A stretch of DNA of 39,452 nt from Wenyingzhuangia sp039768865. GTDB lineage: Bacteria; Bacteroidota; Bacteroidia; Flavobacteriales; Flavobacteriaceae. Of the stretch, positions 1 through 8,005 are shown in pieces. The first letter of the stretch is position 1. Every line of letters starts with the position of its first letter. The notes below the pieces were generated by a model, which searched no databases, had not been told where the DNA came from, and worked only from the letters and a program-made list of their open reading frames with translations. The position numbers and the translations under genes are program-made. The stretch is from assembly GCF_039768865.1 (NCBI RefSeq), contig NZ_JBDMZQ010000062.1; one strand, written 5' to 3'.

Positions 1-483
1 TAAATATTTCTCTCTAATCACTTTGTTCTCTGCTGCGCCTTCAATAAGAGTCAGTAAATATCCTTGTACTGTAAACAAAGGTGTTTTTAGTTCATGAGCA
101 ACATTTCCCAGAAAGTCTCTACGGTAATTTTCTCGAAAGTTTAATTTGTTAATTTCTTTTTTCTTTTTGTAGGAATATTTTAAAATATCCCTGGCCAAAA
201 AATCAAATTCGTCTGCATTCACATTGATGTTTGAGACTCTTCTTTTCTTAAGGCTGTTGACTTGATTGTATATTTTGTTTATTCTGTATCGAATATAACT
301 ATTTAGGCTGTAGTTTAAGACGATAGTAATCACTATAAATAATACTCCTGAAAAGATGAGTAGTGTTTTAGAATCTATGTCTTTTGAGGAGGAGTACATT
401 AAAAGACTCACAACGATGTCTATACATAGTGTAAGGATTAAAGAAGTTACAGCCGAAAAAAGGAAAAAGTTTTTAATTCTCAT
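1..483 (-). CDS. phoR: PhoR-like sensor histidine kinase, N-terminal part (runs off the window)
   Basis: I translated this by hand: the reading frame is open for 161 codons from ATG (483-481) to the left window edge, so the C-terminal ATPase domain is missing. The N-terminus has two hydrophobic segments (about residues 5-27 and 39-60) separated by a very short exposed loop, so there is almost no periplasmic sensor domain. A linker follows, then the histidine H-box 'FLGNVAHELKTPLF' near residue 130, whose His is the autophosphorylation site. The short two-TM sensor resembles PhoR-type kinases, which sense through the Pst transporter and PhoU rather than by binding a ligand outside. The start lies inside the end of the upstream response regulator gene (11-base overlap), so the pair is translationally linked. 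The phosphate specificity is inferred from the partner and the repeats at 1264-1291 and 4227-4254. Confidence 0.85.
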   Translation of the reverse strand, partial: MRIKNFFLFSAVTSLILTLCIDIVVSLLMYSSSKDIDSKTLLIFSGVLFIVITIVLNYSLNSYIRYRINKIYNQVNSLKKRRVSNINVNADEFDFLARDILKYSYKKKKEINKLNFRENYRRDFLGNVAHELKTPLFTVQGYLLTLIEGAAENKVIREKYL

Positions 484-1159
484 GCAAAACAAACTTATAT
501 CCTACTCCCTTTACTGTTTTAAAGTGATCGTCTCCAATTTTTTCGCGTAGCTTTCGGATGTGTACATCTATGGTTCTATCTCCAACAACAACATCTCCTC
601 CCCATACGTTTCTCATAATGACTTCTCGGTTGAATACTTTACCGGGTTTTGAGGTCAGTAAAGAAAACAGTTCAAACTCTTTCCTTGGTAAAACAATCTT
701 ATTTCCGTCTTTGATAACCAAATATTCATCACGGTCAATTATAATTCCTCCAAGCTGAGTGTTGTTTTTGCCGTCGTCTTTCACCCTTCTTAACAAAGAT
801 TTAATTTTGCTAATTAACAATTTTGGTTTGATAGGCTTGGTAATATAGTCATCAGCACCAGCATCAAACCCAGCTACTTGACTGTAATCTTCTCCTCTTG
901 CAGTAAAAAAAGAGATGATTACCTCTCCTAGCTCAGGGAGTTCTCTAATTTTCTCACAGGCCTCAACACCATCCATTTCTGGCATCATTACGTCTAGTAA
1001 AATCAAATGGGGTTGAATTTTTTTTGCTTGTTCTATCGCCTCGAGACCGTTTTCTGCAGTATATATGCTATACCCCTCTTTTTCCAGGTTGTATCCTACA
1101 ATTTCTAAAATGTCGGGTTCGTCATCTACTAAAAGTATTTTAATCTGATTTGTTTCCAT
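473..1159 (-). CDS. phoB: PhoB-like OmpR-family response regulator
   Basis: A 228-residue, full-length OmpR/PhoB-family regulator. The receiver domain (residues 6-120) has the acidic pair D12/D13, the phosphoacceptor D56 in 'LLDVMMPEMDG', T86 and K108 ('YITKP'). The C-terminal winged helix (about 130-225) contains the usual 'RTIDVHIRKLREKIG' recognition helix and 'VKGVGYKF' wing. It is the first gene of a minus-strand operon with the histidine kinase, overlapping it by 11 bases. The receptor gene that starts at 1361 is divergent, and the shared 201-base region holds two blocks of TTAACA-like repeats with an 11-base period, fitting binding of PhoB/PhoP dimers in tandem. Family assignment is firm. 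That it regulates the phosphate response rather than another stimulus is inference. Confidence 0.9.
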   Translation of the reverse strand: METNQIKILLVDDEPDILEIVGYNLEKEGYSIYTAENGLEAIEQAKKIQPHLILLDVMMPEMDGVEACEKIRELPELGEVIISFFTARGEDYSQVAGFDAGADDYITKPIKPKLLISKIKSLLRRVKDDGKNNTQLGGIIIDRDEYLVIKDGNKIVLPRKEFELFSLLTSKPGKVFNREVIMRNVWGGDVVVGDRTIDVHIRKLREKIGDDHFKTVKGVGYKFVLHEN

Positions 1160-1213
1160 AGATGTAAGGGTTCATTTTCATAATTATTCGATGACTAAGG
1201 TACAAAAGAGTTT

Positions 1214-1230
1214 TTAACAAACACTTAAGA
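1214..1230 (+). promoter_or_regulatory. Putative Pho-box pair, regulator-proximal
   Basis: TTAACA (1214-1219) and TTAAGA (1225-1230) are spaced exactly 11 bases apart. A weaker match, TTAGTA, lies at 1247-1252, in the same phase. The block sits 55 bases upstream of the response-regulator start, where an autoregulatory site would be expected. Two repeats in AT-rich DNA can occur by chance, so this block is weaker than the two others. Confidence 0.35.
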
Positions 1231-1263
1231 TATTTGTTTGCTAAAGTTAGTAAAGGAATGCTG

Positions 1264-1291
1264 TTAACAATATTTTAACACAAAGGTAACG
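1264..1291 (+). promoter_or_regulatory. Putative Pho box upstream of TonB-dependent receptor
   Basis: Three in-phase direct repeats: TTAACA (1264-1269), TTAACA (1275-1280) and the weaker GTAACG (1286-1291), each 11 bases from the next. The PhoP box of Bacillus subtilis is TT(A/T/C)ACA repeats with a spacing of about 11 bases, and E. coli Pho boxes have the same period. The array lies 70 bases upstream of the receptor ATG. A degenerate -7 element (TAGACTTTTG, 1321-1330) follows about 30 bases downstream of the last repeat. The neighbouring PhoB-like regulator makes this the natural binding site. Confidence 0.5.
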
Positions 1292-1360
1292 ATACGGTAC
1301 ACTCTTTTATTTATTATTTATAGACTTTTGCACCGCTTTTAAACCAATACAGCATTGATA

Positions 1361-4138
1361 ATGAGAAATTTATTAGTTACAATTTTTACTTTGATAAGTG
1401 TAGTTTCATTTGCACAACAGAGAGGGACAATTTCCGGTAGAGTACAAGACAAAGACATGGACTTAGAACCCTTACCCTTTGTTAGTATTTATGACAATAA
1501 TAATAACACCATAGGAACTACTTCAGATTTTGATGGGAATTATTCTATAATGTTAAGTGAAGGGGTACATACCCTTGTCTTTGATTATGTGGGTTACGAA
1601 ACTGTAAAAAAGCAAGTTACTGTGCAAGCAGATATGGTTCAAAAAATGACCATTACCATGACTTCTGTGGCAGATGCTTTGGAAGCTGTTGTATTAACAG
1701 TTGTTGTGAATAAAGAGAGTGAAGAAGCGCTGCTAGCAGTTCAAAAAGAAAAAGTAGAGATAGTAGAAAGTATTGGAGCTATTCAGCTTTCAAAATCAGG
1801 AGTTTCTGATGCAGCTGCGGCAACAGCCAAAATAACAGGAGTCACTAAAAACGAAGCTTCTGGAGATGTTTTTGTTAGAGGATTAGGAGATCGTTATCTA
1901 TTTACGACGATGAATGGTTTACCGATACCGTCTGACAATGTGGAGAAAAAGAATATTGACTTGAATTTATTTCCAACATCAATTATTCAAAATGTAGGAA
2001 TTTCTAAAACATACTCAACGGTTTCTTATGCTGATCAGACTTCGGGGCATGTAAATATTACTTCAAAAGAATATTCAAAAGGAGATGATGTTATAAAGGT
2101 AGGGTTAGGGTTTGGAATAAATTCTAATACAGTTGGAAAGTTTGGAGATTTTAAAGCTACCCAAAACATAAACAATACCACTTTTGGTTTTCATAGCACA
2201 GACCTAACGCCAAAGCAAGCATTGATAGGTCAGAGTTGGAATACAGAAAATCAGTCAGTACCTTTAGACTATAGTTTTTCAGTGGTAGGTGGAAATAAGT
2301 ATGACATTAGTGAAGATGATAATTTGTCTTTTATCGCATCTTTGTCACATTCTAGATCATATGATTATGCTGAAGGTACTTTTGCCTCTTACAGATCGAA
2401 CTCTAGAAATACAGAATTTAATTTTACGGAGGAGTTTAGTGCTTCTATAAACACAACTGCTCTATTAGATTTAAAGTATAGTATAGGTCGAAATCATGAT
2501 ATTAAGTTTACCAATTTATACATTAATAAACTGTCAGATAATGTTTACGAACAGGGTAGAGATGGTTTAGGATATGTATTAGATCAACAGCCTGCGTTCT
2601 ATGGAGCTTTTGTAAGAGATCAAAACACAAAGCAAACTTCTATTTTGGTCAATCAACTGTTAGGAGATCATCATTTTGATGAAAAAAACAAATTTAATTG
2701 GGCATTGGGTTATAATAACGTAAAAGCAGAAGAACCGAATAGGATCAGAAATGAAGTAAACTTTGGTACAGAGGAAAATAATGTTTTACACAATGATGTA
2801 GTTGAAGATGGCATTGTAGAATATGCTTTTGTTGGAGATTACCAACAAAGAAAATCTAGACAAAGTATTCAGGATTTTGAATACAATGCCTTAGCAAATT
2901 ATCAGTATACTTTATTTGATGAAGAAGATAGAGTCATCCATTTTAATATTGGAGGGAATTATAGAAATAGAACCCGTGATTTTTATTCTAAGTTTGATGG
3001 TTTAGGAATTGTTGGTGTTGATTTACAGGTAGCCAACATAGATAATTTGTCAGAAGGGTTTACCCAAGAAAATTTAGATAATAATATTATTGAATATAAA
3101 GATCAACCACAAGATAGTTACGAAGGACAATTAAGTATTTTAGCAGGATATGTTAACACGGATATGAAATTTAAAACGTTAACAATTGGTTTAGGCTTAA
3201 GATATGAAGAAGATATTATTGATTTAATAAATTGGAATGTAAACAATTACCCAGGTAGAACAGGAAGTAATAAAAATAACTATAAAAATTTATTACCAAG
3301 TTTTACAGTTAAAAAAGAGCTTAGCGATAAACATACTTTGCGTTTGGCAGCTAGTAAAACTGTTACTTTGCCTGAATTTAAAGAATTAGCTCCATTTAAT
3401 TATGTATCACCCACAGGAAGGGTAACAGGAGGTAATCCAGATTTAATAGCTTCAACAAATTATAATGTTGATGTAAAATGGGAGTTCTTCCCATCTAAAA
3501 AAGAGTTGTTATCGGTAACAGGGTTTTATAAAATGATCCAAGATCCAATTAACCGTAGACAAGTTAGAGGGTCTTCAGGTTATTTTTCCTTTGCAAACAC
3601 TGGAGAGAAAGCAAATGTTTATGGAACAGAAATTGAAAATAAATCGAATCTTTACGAGTCTGAAAATTTTGGAAAGTTAGATTTAAAAGCAAATGCAACT
3701 TTTATGTTACATCATCAAGATTTAGAAGAGGAATTTCAGTTTAATAATAAAACGAATTCAGGATTGGCAGGTGCTTCTGATTATATCATCAATGGAGGAT
3801 TAAGTTACTCAGATCAAAAGGAAGAGGAATTAAATGTGAATATTTCTGCAAATTATTCTTCAGATAAAATTTTCTCATTGGGGTCTCCCGAAAGTTTAAC
3901 TTCAAGTGATGTTTTGTTTAATGATGAGATCATAGAAAAAGGGTTTGTTACTTTAGATTTAATCGTGTCAAAACAATTGTCTGAAAATTTTAAAATTAAA
4001 GGTTCTTTTAAAAACTTATTAAACCCATCTATTGACCAAACACAAGATATCAAAACCAATAGAGGAACGTTTACTAGAACAGTATCTTCTTATCAAAGAG
4101 GTCTAGACCTAGGTGTTAGTTTGAGCTATGCTTTTTAA
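1361..4138 (+). CDS. TonB-dependent outer membrane receptor with carboxypeptidase-regulatory-like N-terminus
   Basis: A 925-residue outer membrane receptor. I start it at ATG 1361 rather than the TTG two codons upstream. Domains in order: signal peptide (about 1-20, ending 'VVSFAQ'), a carboxypeptidase-D regulatory-like beta-sandwich (about 22-105, 'GTISGRVQD', 'FDYVGYETV'), plug (about 130-240, with 'VFVRGLGDRY' and 'SDNVEKKNIDLNLFPTS'), then the beta-barrel ending in the aromatic residue of 'LSYAF'. The 'RGLGDRY' plug is typical of a receptor class usually not paired with SusD, and no susD gene follows. The next gene is a beta-helix lipoprotein instead. Repeats at 1264-1291 suggest control by the adjacent PhoB-like regulator, so phosphate or an organophosphate is the likely substrate; that is inference. 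A strong terminator follows. Confidence 0.93.
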   Translation: MRNLLVTIFTLISVVSFAQQRGTISGRVQDKDMDLEPLPFVSIYDNNNNTIGTTSDFDGNYSIMLSEGVHTLVFDYVGYETVKKQVTVQADMVQKMTITMTSVADALEAVVLTVVVNKESEEALLAVQKEKVEIVESIGAIQLSKSGVSDAAAATAKITGVTKNEASGDVFVRGLGDRYLFTTMNGLPIPSDNVEKKNIDLNLFPTSIIQNVGISKTYSTVSYADQTSGHVNITSKEYSKGDDVIKVGLGFGINSNTVGKFGDFKATQNINNTTFGFHSTDLTPKQALIGQSWNTENQSVPLDYSFSVVGGNKYDISEDDNLSFIASLSHSRSYDYAEGTFASYRSNSRNTEFNFTEEFSASINTTALLDLKYSIGRNHDIKFTNLYINKLSDNVYEQGRDGLGYVLDQQPAFYGAFVRDQNTKQTSILVNQLLGDHHFDEKNKFNWALGYNNVKAEEPNRIRNEVNFGTEENNVLHNDVVEDGIVEYAFVGDYQQRKSRQSIQDFEYNALANYQYTLFDEEDRVIHFNIGGNYRNRTRDFYSKFDGLGIVGVDLQVANIDNLSEGFTQENLDNNIIEYKDQPQDSYEGQLSILAGYVNTDMKFKTLTIGLGLRYEEDIIDLINWNVNNYPGRTGSNKNNYKNLLPSFTVKKELSDKHTLRLAASKTVTLPEFKELAPFNYVSPTGRVTGGNPDLIASTNYNVDVKWEFFPSKKELLSVTGFYKMIQDPINRRQVRGSSGYFSFANTGEKANVYGTEIENKSNLYESENFGKLDLKANATFMLHHQDLEEEFQFNNKTNSGLAGASDYIINGGLSYSDQKEEELNVNISANYSSDKIFSLGSPESLTSSDVLFNDEIIEKGFVTLDLIVSKQLSENFKIKGSFKNLLNPSIDQTQDIKTNRGTFTRTVSSYQRGLDLGVSLSYAF

Positions 4139-4159
4139 GTAACTTCCAAACGATTTAAA

Positions 4160-4195
4160 CCAAAAAGCCCTCTGTATGTTCAGAGGGCTTTTTGG
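4160..4195 (+). terminator. Strong terminator after the TonB receptor
   Basis: A perfect 15-base-pair stem (4160-4174 with 4181-4195) around a 6-base loop, with an A-tract on the left and a T-tract on the right inside the stem. It would work in either direction. It separates the receptor from the downstream lipoprotein gene, which therefore needs its own promoter. Confidence 0.9.
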
Positions 4196-4212
4196 TTAAC
4201 AATTATTTTACA
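4196..4212 (+). promoter_or_regulatory. Putative distal Pho-box pair
   Basis: TTAACA (4196-4201) and TTTACA (4207-4212) are 11 bases apart and begin at the first base after the terminator stem. They lie about 15 bases before the stronger array at 4227-4254 but out of phase with it (20 bases from the second repeat). This may be an auxiliary site or a chance match. Confidence 0.35.
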
Positions 4213-4226
4213 AAATCCATTTATAT

Positions 4227-4254
4227 TTAACAAGAACTTAATAAGGTGTTAACA
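4227..4254 (+). promoter_or_regulatory. Putative Pho box upstream of the beta-helix lipoprotein gene
   Basis: Three repeats, TTAACA (4227-4232), TTAATA (4238-4243) and TTAACA (4249-4254), lie at an exact 11-base period. The array ends 57 bases before the preferred ATG (4312), and a -7-like TTTCTTTG lies at 4275-4282, about 20 bases downstream. This is the cleanest of the four repeat blocks and matches the arrangement before the receptor gene. Confidence 0.55.
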
Positions 4255-4311
4255 ATATATGTTATCATATTGACTTTCTTTGTTGAAACAAATCATAAAA
4301 AATTTATTAAA

Positions 4312-5349
4312 ATGAAAAAATTAAATTTATCAATTTTGGCTTTTGCATCATTATTTATTAGCTGTAACGATGATAATGCGAATGAAGTAGAAGAATTCTT
4401 TATTGTCTCTGAAGGGAATCTAAGTTATTCTAAAGGAACCAAACTTGATGTTTCAGAGTGGTCTTGGAAAGATGCTACTTTATCTGGAGAAACTGCTAAA
4501 GAAACTTTATCCGATGAGTATACTGAAGATATATCAGTTTCTGGAGTTGTTTCTTTGACTGGAACCACATTTGTAAGAAGTGGTGCAACTTTAACTTTTG
4601 AAGCTGGAACAGAACTTGTTGCTAGTCAGGGTGGAGCAGAAGTCAATATCATTGTAGAGCAAGGTGGTAAAATTGTTGTAGCAGGTACATCTGCTATGCC
4701 TGTAATTTTCTCTTCAGAAAATGGAGAGCCAGGAGATTGGGGTGGATTGACCATCTTAGGAAAAGGAATTTCTTCAGGAGGTGTAGATGTTGAGTTTGAG
4801 GTAGGAAGTTACCCATACGGAGGGGACATAGTTAACGACAACTCTGGGTCTATTAAATATTTAATAGTAAAAGGAACGGGTGCTCAAATTGATTCTGAAT
4901 CTCAAACTAACGGAATTTCTTTCTGTGCAGTAGGATCAGGAACAACTATTGAAAATATTGCAGTTATTAATGGAGATGATGATGGTGTTGAGTTTTACGG
5001 AGGTTCTGTTTCAGCAAAGAACGTTTACTTAGAAAACAATTCTGATGACTCTGTAGATTGGACAGAAAATTGGACAGGAGGAATAACTAATGTGTACATT
5101 TCTCATACGGTTAAAGGTTTTTCAACGGTCTTCGAAGGAGATAAAGAAAACGGGAACCCAACTTTTAATAACGTAACCGCTATATCTTCTGTTGGGGGTA
5201 GAGCTTTACAGTTTAAAAAGGCATCAGGAGCTTCTGTTAATAATTTATATTTAGAAGGATACGATCAAGAAATTCAATTTGCTGATCCTGATTTGTTCAT
5301 CATTGAGAATGTAAAAATTGATGGAGCTACTGCTGTAATTTCGGAGTAA
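4312..5349 (+). CDS. Beta-helix lipoprotein, receptor partner (function unknown)
   Basis: A 345-residue lipoprotein. I chose ATG 4312 because it begins a clean type II signal peptide ('MKKLNLSILAFASLFISC', lipid-modified Cys at about 18); the upstream 22 codons of the open frame look like leader DNA and overlap the repeat array. The mature protein is rich in G, N, D, S and V and has the repeating short-strand pattern of a right-handed parallel beta-helix ('GTELVASQGG', 'GGKIVVAGTS', 'IENIAVINGDDDGVEFYGGSV', 'AKNVYLENNSDDSVDW'). No catalytic motif is recognised. The position directly after a SusD-less TonB receptor, and matching upstream repeats, suggest a surface or periplasmic binding partner of that receptor. 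The function is inferred from context only. A terminator follows. Confidence 0.8.
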   Translation: MKKLNLSILAFASLFISCNDDNANEVEEFFIVSEGNLSYSKGTKLDVSEWSWKDATLSGETAKETLSDEYTEDISVSGVVSLTGTTFVRSGATLTFEAGTELVASQGGAEVNIIVEQGGKIVVAGTSAMPVIFSSENGEPGDWGGLTILGKGISSGGVDVEFEVGSYPYGGDIVNDNSGSIKYLIVKGTGAQIDSESQTNGISFCAVGSGTTIENIAVINGDDDGVEFYGGSVSAKNVYLENNSDDSVDWTENWTGGITNVYISHTVKGFSTVFEGDKENGNPTFNNVTAISSVGGRALQFKKASGASVNNLYLEGYDQEIQFADPDLFIIENVKIDGATAVISE

Positions 5350-5372
5350 ACTCAACAAGCAAAAATATATTT

Positions 5373-5404
5373 AAAACCCACCTCATTTGAGGTGGGTTTT
5401 TTTA
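5373..5404 (+). terminator. Terminator after the beta-helix lipoprotein gene
   Basis: A perfect 13-base-pair stem (5373-5385 with 5388-5400), GC-rich in its core (CCCACCTC), followed by more T residues. It closes the putative phosphate-uptake locus. Confidence 0.9.
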
Positions 5405-5440
5405 TTTCACAGACTTTATTAACTTTAAAATAAAAACGCG

Positions 5441-6151
5441 ATGAATTTTAATGTTGATAAAGAAGACTTGTTGTTTCTAGATATTGAGACGGTTTCTCAG
5501 TATAAAGAATATAAAGATGTTCCCATAATAGAACAAGAATTGTTTGCTAACAAAACTGCTTATAAAAGAGGGGAAGATATAACAGCTGAAGAATTTTATA
5601 GCAATGCCGGTATATGGGCAGAGTTTGGGAAAATTGTCTGTATTTCTGTTGGATATTTTGTGAACAATCAACTAAGAATTACTTCGTATGCTTCTAAAGA
5701 AGAGAAAGAACTATTGATTGATTTTAAAAAAGTACTCATCAATCATTTTAACGGCTCAAAACATCGATTGTGTGGTCACAATGCCAAAGAATTCGATTTT
5801 CCTTTTATGGCTCGTAGAATGATTGTACACGGCATAGACTTGCCTCCACAATTAAATTTATTTGGCAAGAAACCATGGGAAATCCCACACATAGATACTT
5901 TAGACCTGTGTAAGTTTGAAGATTATAAACATTATACCTCCCTAAAACTACTGACTCACCTGTTAGGAGTTCCTAGTCCAAAAGGAGATATAGACGGAAG
6001 TAAAGTAGGAACCGTTTATTATCAAGAAAAAGACTTGCCAAGAATTGTTCGTTATTGTGAGCAAGACGTGTTGGCTTTGGCAAGGGTTTATATGCGTTTT
6101 AATAACGAGCCTATAGTGAGTGATGATGAGGTTGTTTTTGTCACTAAATAA
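5441..6151 (+). CDS. DnaQ-like 3'-5' exonuclease (PolB-exonuclease-related)
   Basis: A 236-residue stand-alone proofreading-type exonuclease of the DEDDy class, as found widely in Bacteroidota. ExoI is 'LFLDIETVS' (about residues 11-19, D and E metal ligands). ExoII is 'CGHNAKEFDFPF' (around 111-122). ExoIII is 'RYCEQDVLALARVY' near residue 205, with the Tyr and Asp spacing of the DEDDy type. No polymerase or other domain is attached. It stands alone between two terminators. Its substrate is unknown: related proteins degrade single-stranded DNA or RNA ends. A weak -7-like TAACTTTA lies just upstream (5419-5426). Confidence 0.87.
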   Translation: MNFNVDKEDLLFLDIETVSQYKEYKDVPIIEQELFANKTAYKRGEDITAEEFYSNAGIWAEFGKIVCISVGYFVNNQLRITSYASKEEKELLIDFKKVLINHFNGSKHRLCGHNAKEFDFPFMARRMIVHGIDLPPQLNLFGKKPWEIPHIDTLDLCKFEDYKHYTSLKLLTHLLGVPSPKGDIDGSKVGTVYYQEKDLPRIVRYCEQDVLALARVYMRFNNEPIVSDDEVVFVTK

Positions 6152-6186
6152 TGGAATAGAGGGTGAAAGGAAACCTCGTAAAAGCA

Positions 6187-6221
6187 AGAAAAATCCAAAT
6201 GAATACCATTTGGACTTTTCT
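6187..6221. terminator. Bidirectional terminator between convergent genes
   Basis: An 8-base-pair stem (TCCAAATG, 6194-6201, with CATTTGGA, 6207-6214) around a 5-base loop. It is flanked by an A-tract and a T-tract that extend the pairing after one A-C mismatch. It serves both the exonuclease gene on the plus strand and thiL on the minus strand. Confidence 0.7.
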
Positions 6222-6243
6222 ATTTAGAAACCTTTTGTGTGAT

Positions 6244-7308
6244 TTAGGATTCTGTATCTTGATCTAATAAGGCGTTCCAGCCTTGCGCGGTTAGGGGTAC
6301 AGATTGGTTAGCTCCTCTGGTGATTAAGTTCATACCACTTGCAGCATCTGTCATGTGTCCAATTACTGTCAAGTGAGGGTTTCCTTTGATTTTGTCAAAA
6401 TCACTTTGAGCAATGGTAAATAACAATTCATAATCTTCTCCGCCGCTTAAAGCCACTGTTGTACTGTTTAAATCAAACTCCTCGCAGGTAGAAATTACTT
6501 GAGGGTCTAAAGGAAGTTTGTCTTCGTATAAATGACAACCTACTTTAGATTGTTGACAAATATGGATCACCTCAGAAGAGAGCCCGTCAGAAATATCAAT
6601 CATAGAAGTTGGAATTACCTCTAAATCATTTAAAATTCTAACCATGTCTTTTCTAGCTTCGGGTTTTAGTTGGCGCTCAACCAAATAAGTGTAAGCATCT
6701 AGATCAGGCTGGTTGTTAGGATCTACTTCAAATACTTGTTTTTCACGCTCTAAAACCTGAAACCCTAAATATGCAGCACCCAAATCACCTGTAACGACTA
6801 GCAAGTCATTTTCTTTGGCGGTATTTCTGTAAGTAATTTTTTCTTCTTCAGCATGTCCAATAGCGGTCACACTAATCAACAATCCTTTTGTTGACGAGGT
6901 CGTATCTCCACCAACCAAATCTATATCATATTTTGAACAAGCCAATTGGATTCCGCTGTATAATTCCTCAACAGCTTCTAAAGGAAATCGGTTAGACAAG
7001 GCTATTGAAACTGTTATCTGACTTGCTTCTGCATTCATCGCATACACATCAGATAAATTTACCATCACCGCTTTATACCCTAAATGTTTTAAAGGCATGT
7101 AAGATAAATTAAAATGAACCCCTTCTATCAATAAATCTGTAGTTATCAATGTCTTTAACCCCTTCGCATCTAATACTGCACAGTCATCACCAACTCCTTT
7201 TATTGTTGAGTTTTGGGAGATGTTAAAGTGCTTTGTCAAGTGCTGTATCAATCCAAATTCTCCTAAGCTAGCTATGTCTGTTTTCTGTGGTGTTTTGTCT
7301 TCTAACAT
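6244..7308 (-). CDS. thiL: Thiamine-monophosphate kinase
   Basis: A 354-residue ThiL, which phosphorylates thiamine monophosphate to the active cofactor thiamine diphosphate with ATP. Characteristic parts: 'FGLIQHL' near the N-terminus, 'GVGDDCAVLD' (about residues 39-50, metal and phosphate binding), 'LVGGDTTSS' (about 135), 'VVTGDLGAAYLG' (about 170), 'SMIDISDGLSSE' (about 230) and 'ALSGGEDYELLFT' (about 285). The length fits the family (about 325-350). No other thiamine genes are nearby. A perfect -7 element on the minus strand at 7384-7377 gives it an untranslated leader of roughly 60 bases, back to back with the sufA promoter. Confidence 0.95.
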   Translation of the reverse strand: MLEDKTPQKTDIASLGEFGLIQHLTKHFNISQNSTIKGVGDDCAVLDAKGLKTLITTDLLIEGVHFNLSYMPLKHLGYKAVMVNLSDVYAMNAEASQITVSIALSNRFPLEAVEELYSGIQLACSKYDIDLVGGDTTSSTKGLLISVTAIGHAEEEKITYRNTAKENDLLVVTGDLGAAYLGFQVLEREKQVFEVDPNNQPDLDAYTYLVERQLKPEARKDMVRILNDLEVIPTSMIDISDGLSSEVIHICQQSKVGCHLYEDKLPLDPQVISTCEEFDLNSTTVALSGGEDYELLFTIAQSDFDKIKGNPHLTVIGHMTDAASGMNLITRGANQSVPLTAQGWNALLDQDTES

Positions 7309-7376
7309 GTTGTTTTTGTTTGAAAAGTTTTGAGGTTTAATTCAACAACTAAATTGTGTTCATTAATTTATATGCG

Positions 7377-7384
7377 CAAAGATA
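7377..7384 (-). promoter_or_regulatory. -7 promoter element for thiL
   Basis: The minus strand reads TATCTTTG, a perfect match to the Bacteroidota TAnnTTTG consensus. It is about 70 bases upstream of the thiL ATG. Confidence 0.5.
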
Positions 7385-7461
7385 CATTTTACATTGATGA
7401 ACTCTATTGCCGCTATAAATAATATTCATATTCCACATGATAAAAATCAGTTTAAAAGTGG

Positions 7462-7469
7462 TAAATTTG
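7462..7469 (+). promoter_or_regulatory. -7 promoter element for the suf operon
   Basis: TAAATTTG, followed by C, is a perfect TAnnTTTG match 30 bases before the sufA ATG. It predicts a leader of about 22 bases. I see no obvious IscR- or Fur-like palindrome around it. Confidence 0.55.
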
Positions 7470-7498
7470 CACAAGTTTAGGTTTAATCTAATTAAGTT

Positions 7499-7828
7499 AT
7501 GATAAAGGTATCAGATGTAGCAAAGAAAAAAGTAATCGAATTGATGACCGAAGAGGGTTTCGATGCTGTTAATGATTTTGTTAGGGTAGGTGTTAAAAGC
7601 GGCGGCTGTTCCGGTTTGTCATACGATTTAAAGTTTGACAAAGCCGAGCAAGATGGAGATAAGGTATTTGTTGACAATGGTGTGAAGTTGATTGTAGACA
7701 AAAAAAGTTTTTTATACTTAGTTGGGACTACTTTAGAATATTCTGGAGGGTTAAACGGAACTGGATTTGTTTTTAACAATCCCAATGCCAATAGAACATG
7801 TGGTTGTGGAGAAAGCTTTTCATTATAG
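7499..7828 (+). CDS. sufA: HesB/IscA/SufA-family iron-sulfur carrier
   Basis: A 109-residue A-type carrier that takes newly made iron-sulfur clusters from the SufBCD scaffold and hands them to client proteins. The three conserved cysteines are present: one in 'KSGGCSGLSYDL' (about residue 38) and two in the C-terminal 'CGCGESFSL'. Length and ending are typical. It heads the suf cluster, 177 bases before sufB. Whether it should be called SufA, IscA or ErpA cannot be settled from sequence alone, but its location favours SufA. Confidence 0.93.
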   Translation: MIKVSDVAKKKVIELMTEEGFDAVNDFVRVGVKSGGCSGLSYDLKFDKAEQDGDKVFVDNGVKLIVDKKSFLYLVGTTLEYSGGLNGTGFVFNNPNANRTCGCGESFSL

Positions 7829-8005
7829 CCCAAACAGGTTAGCAGACCAAAATTACCAAATAGAAATGGTAGGTTTTGAAAAGATACAGAATAAAGAATT
7901 TATAAGTTTAAAACAAAAGTAAAATAGAAATCAAAGCAGGTGAGTAGCGTTTAAAGGCGCAAACGAATCGACAATCTTTTTTACTTTTCAATATTGAAAC
8001 TAAAA

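Noticed and set aside
7492..7833. 113-codon minus-strand open frame covering sufA
   Set aside because: Mirror of the sufA gene, whose cysteine motifs and promoter are clear.
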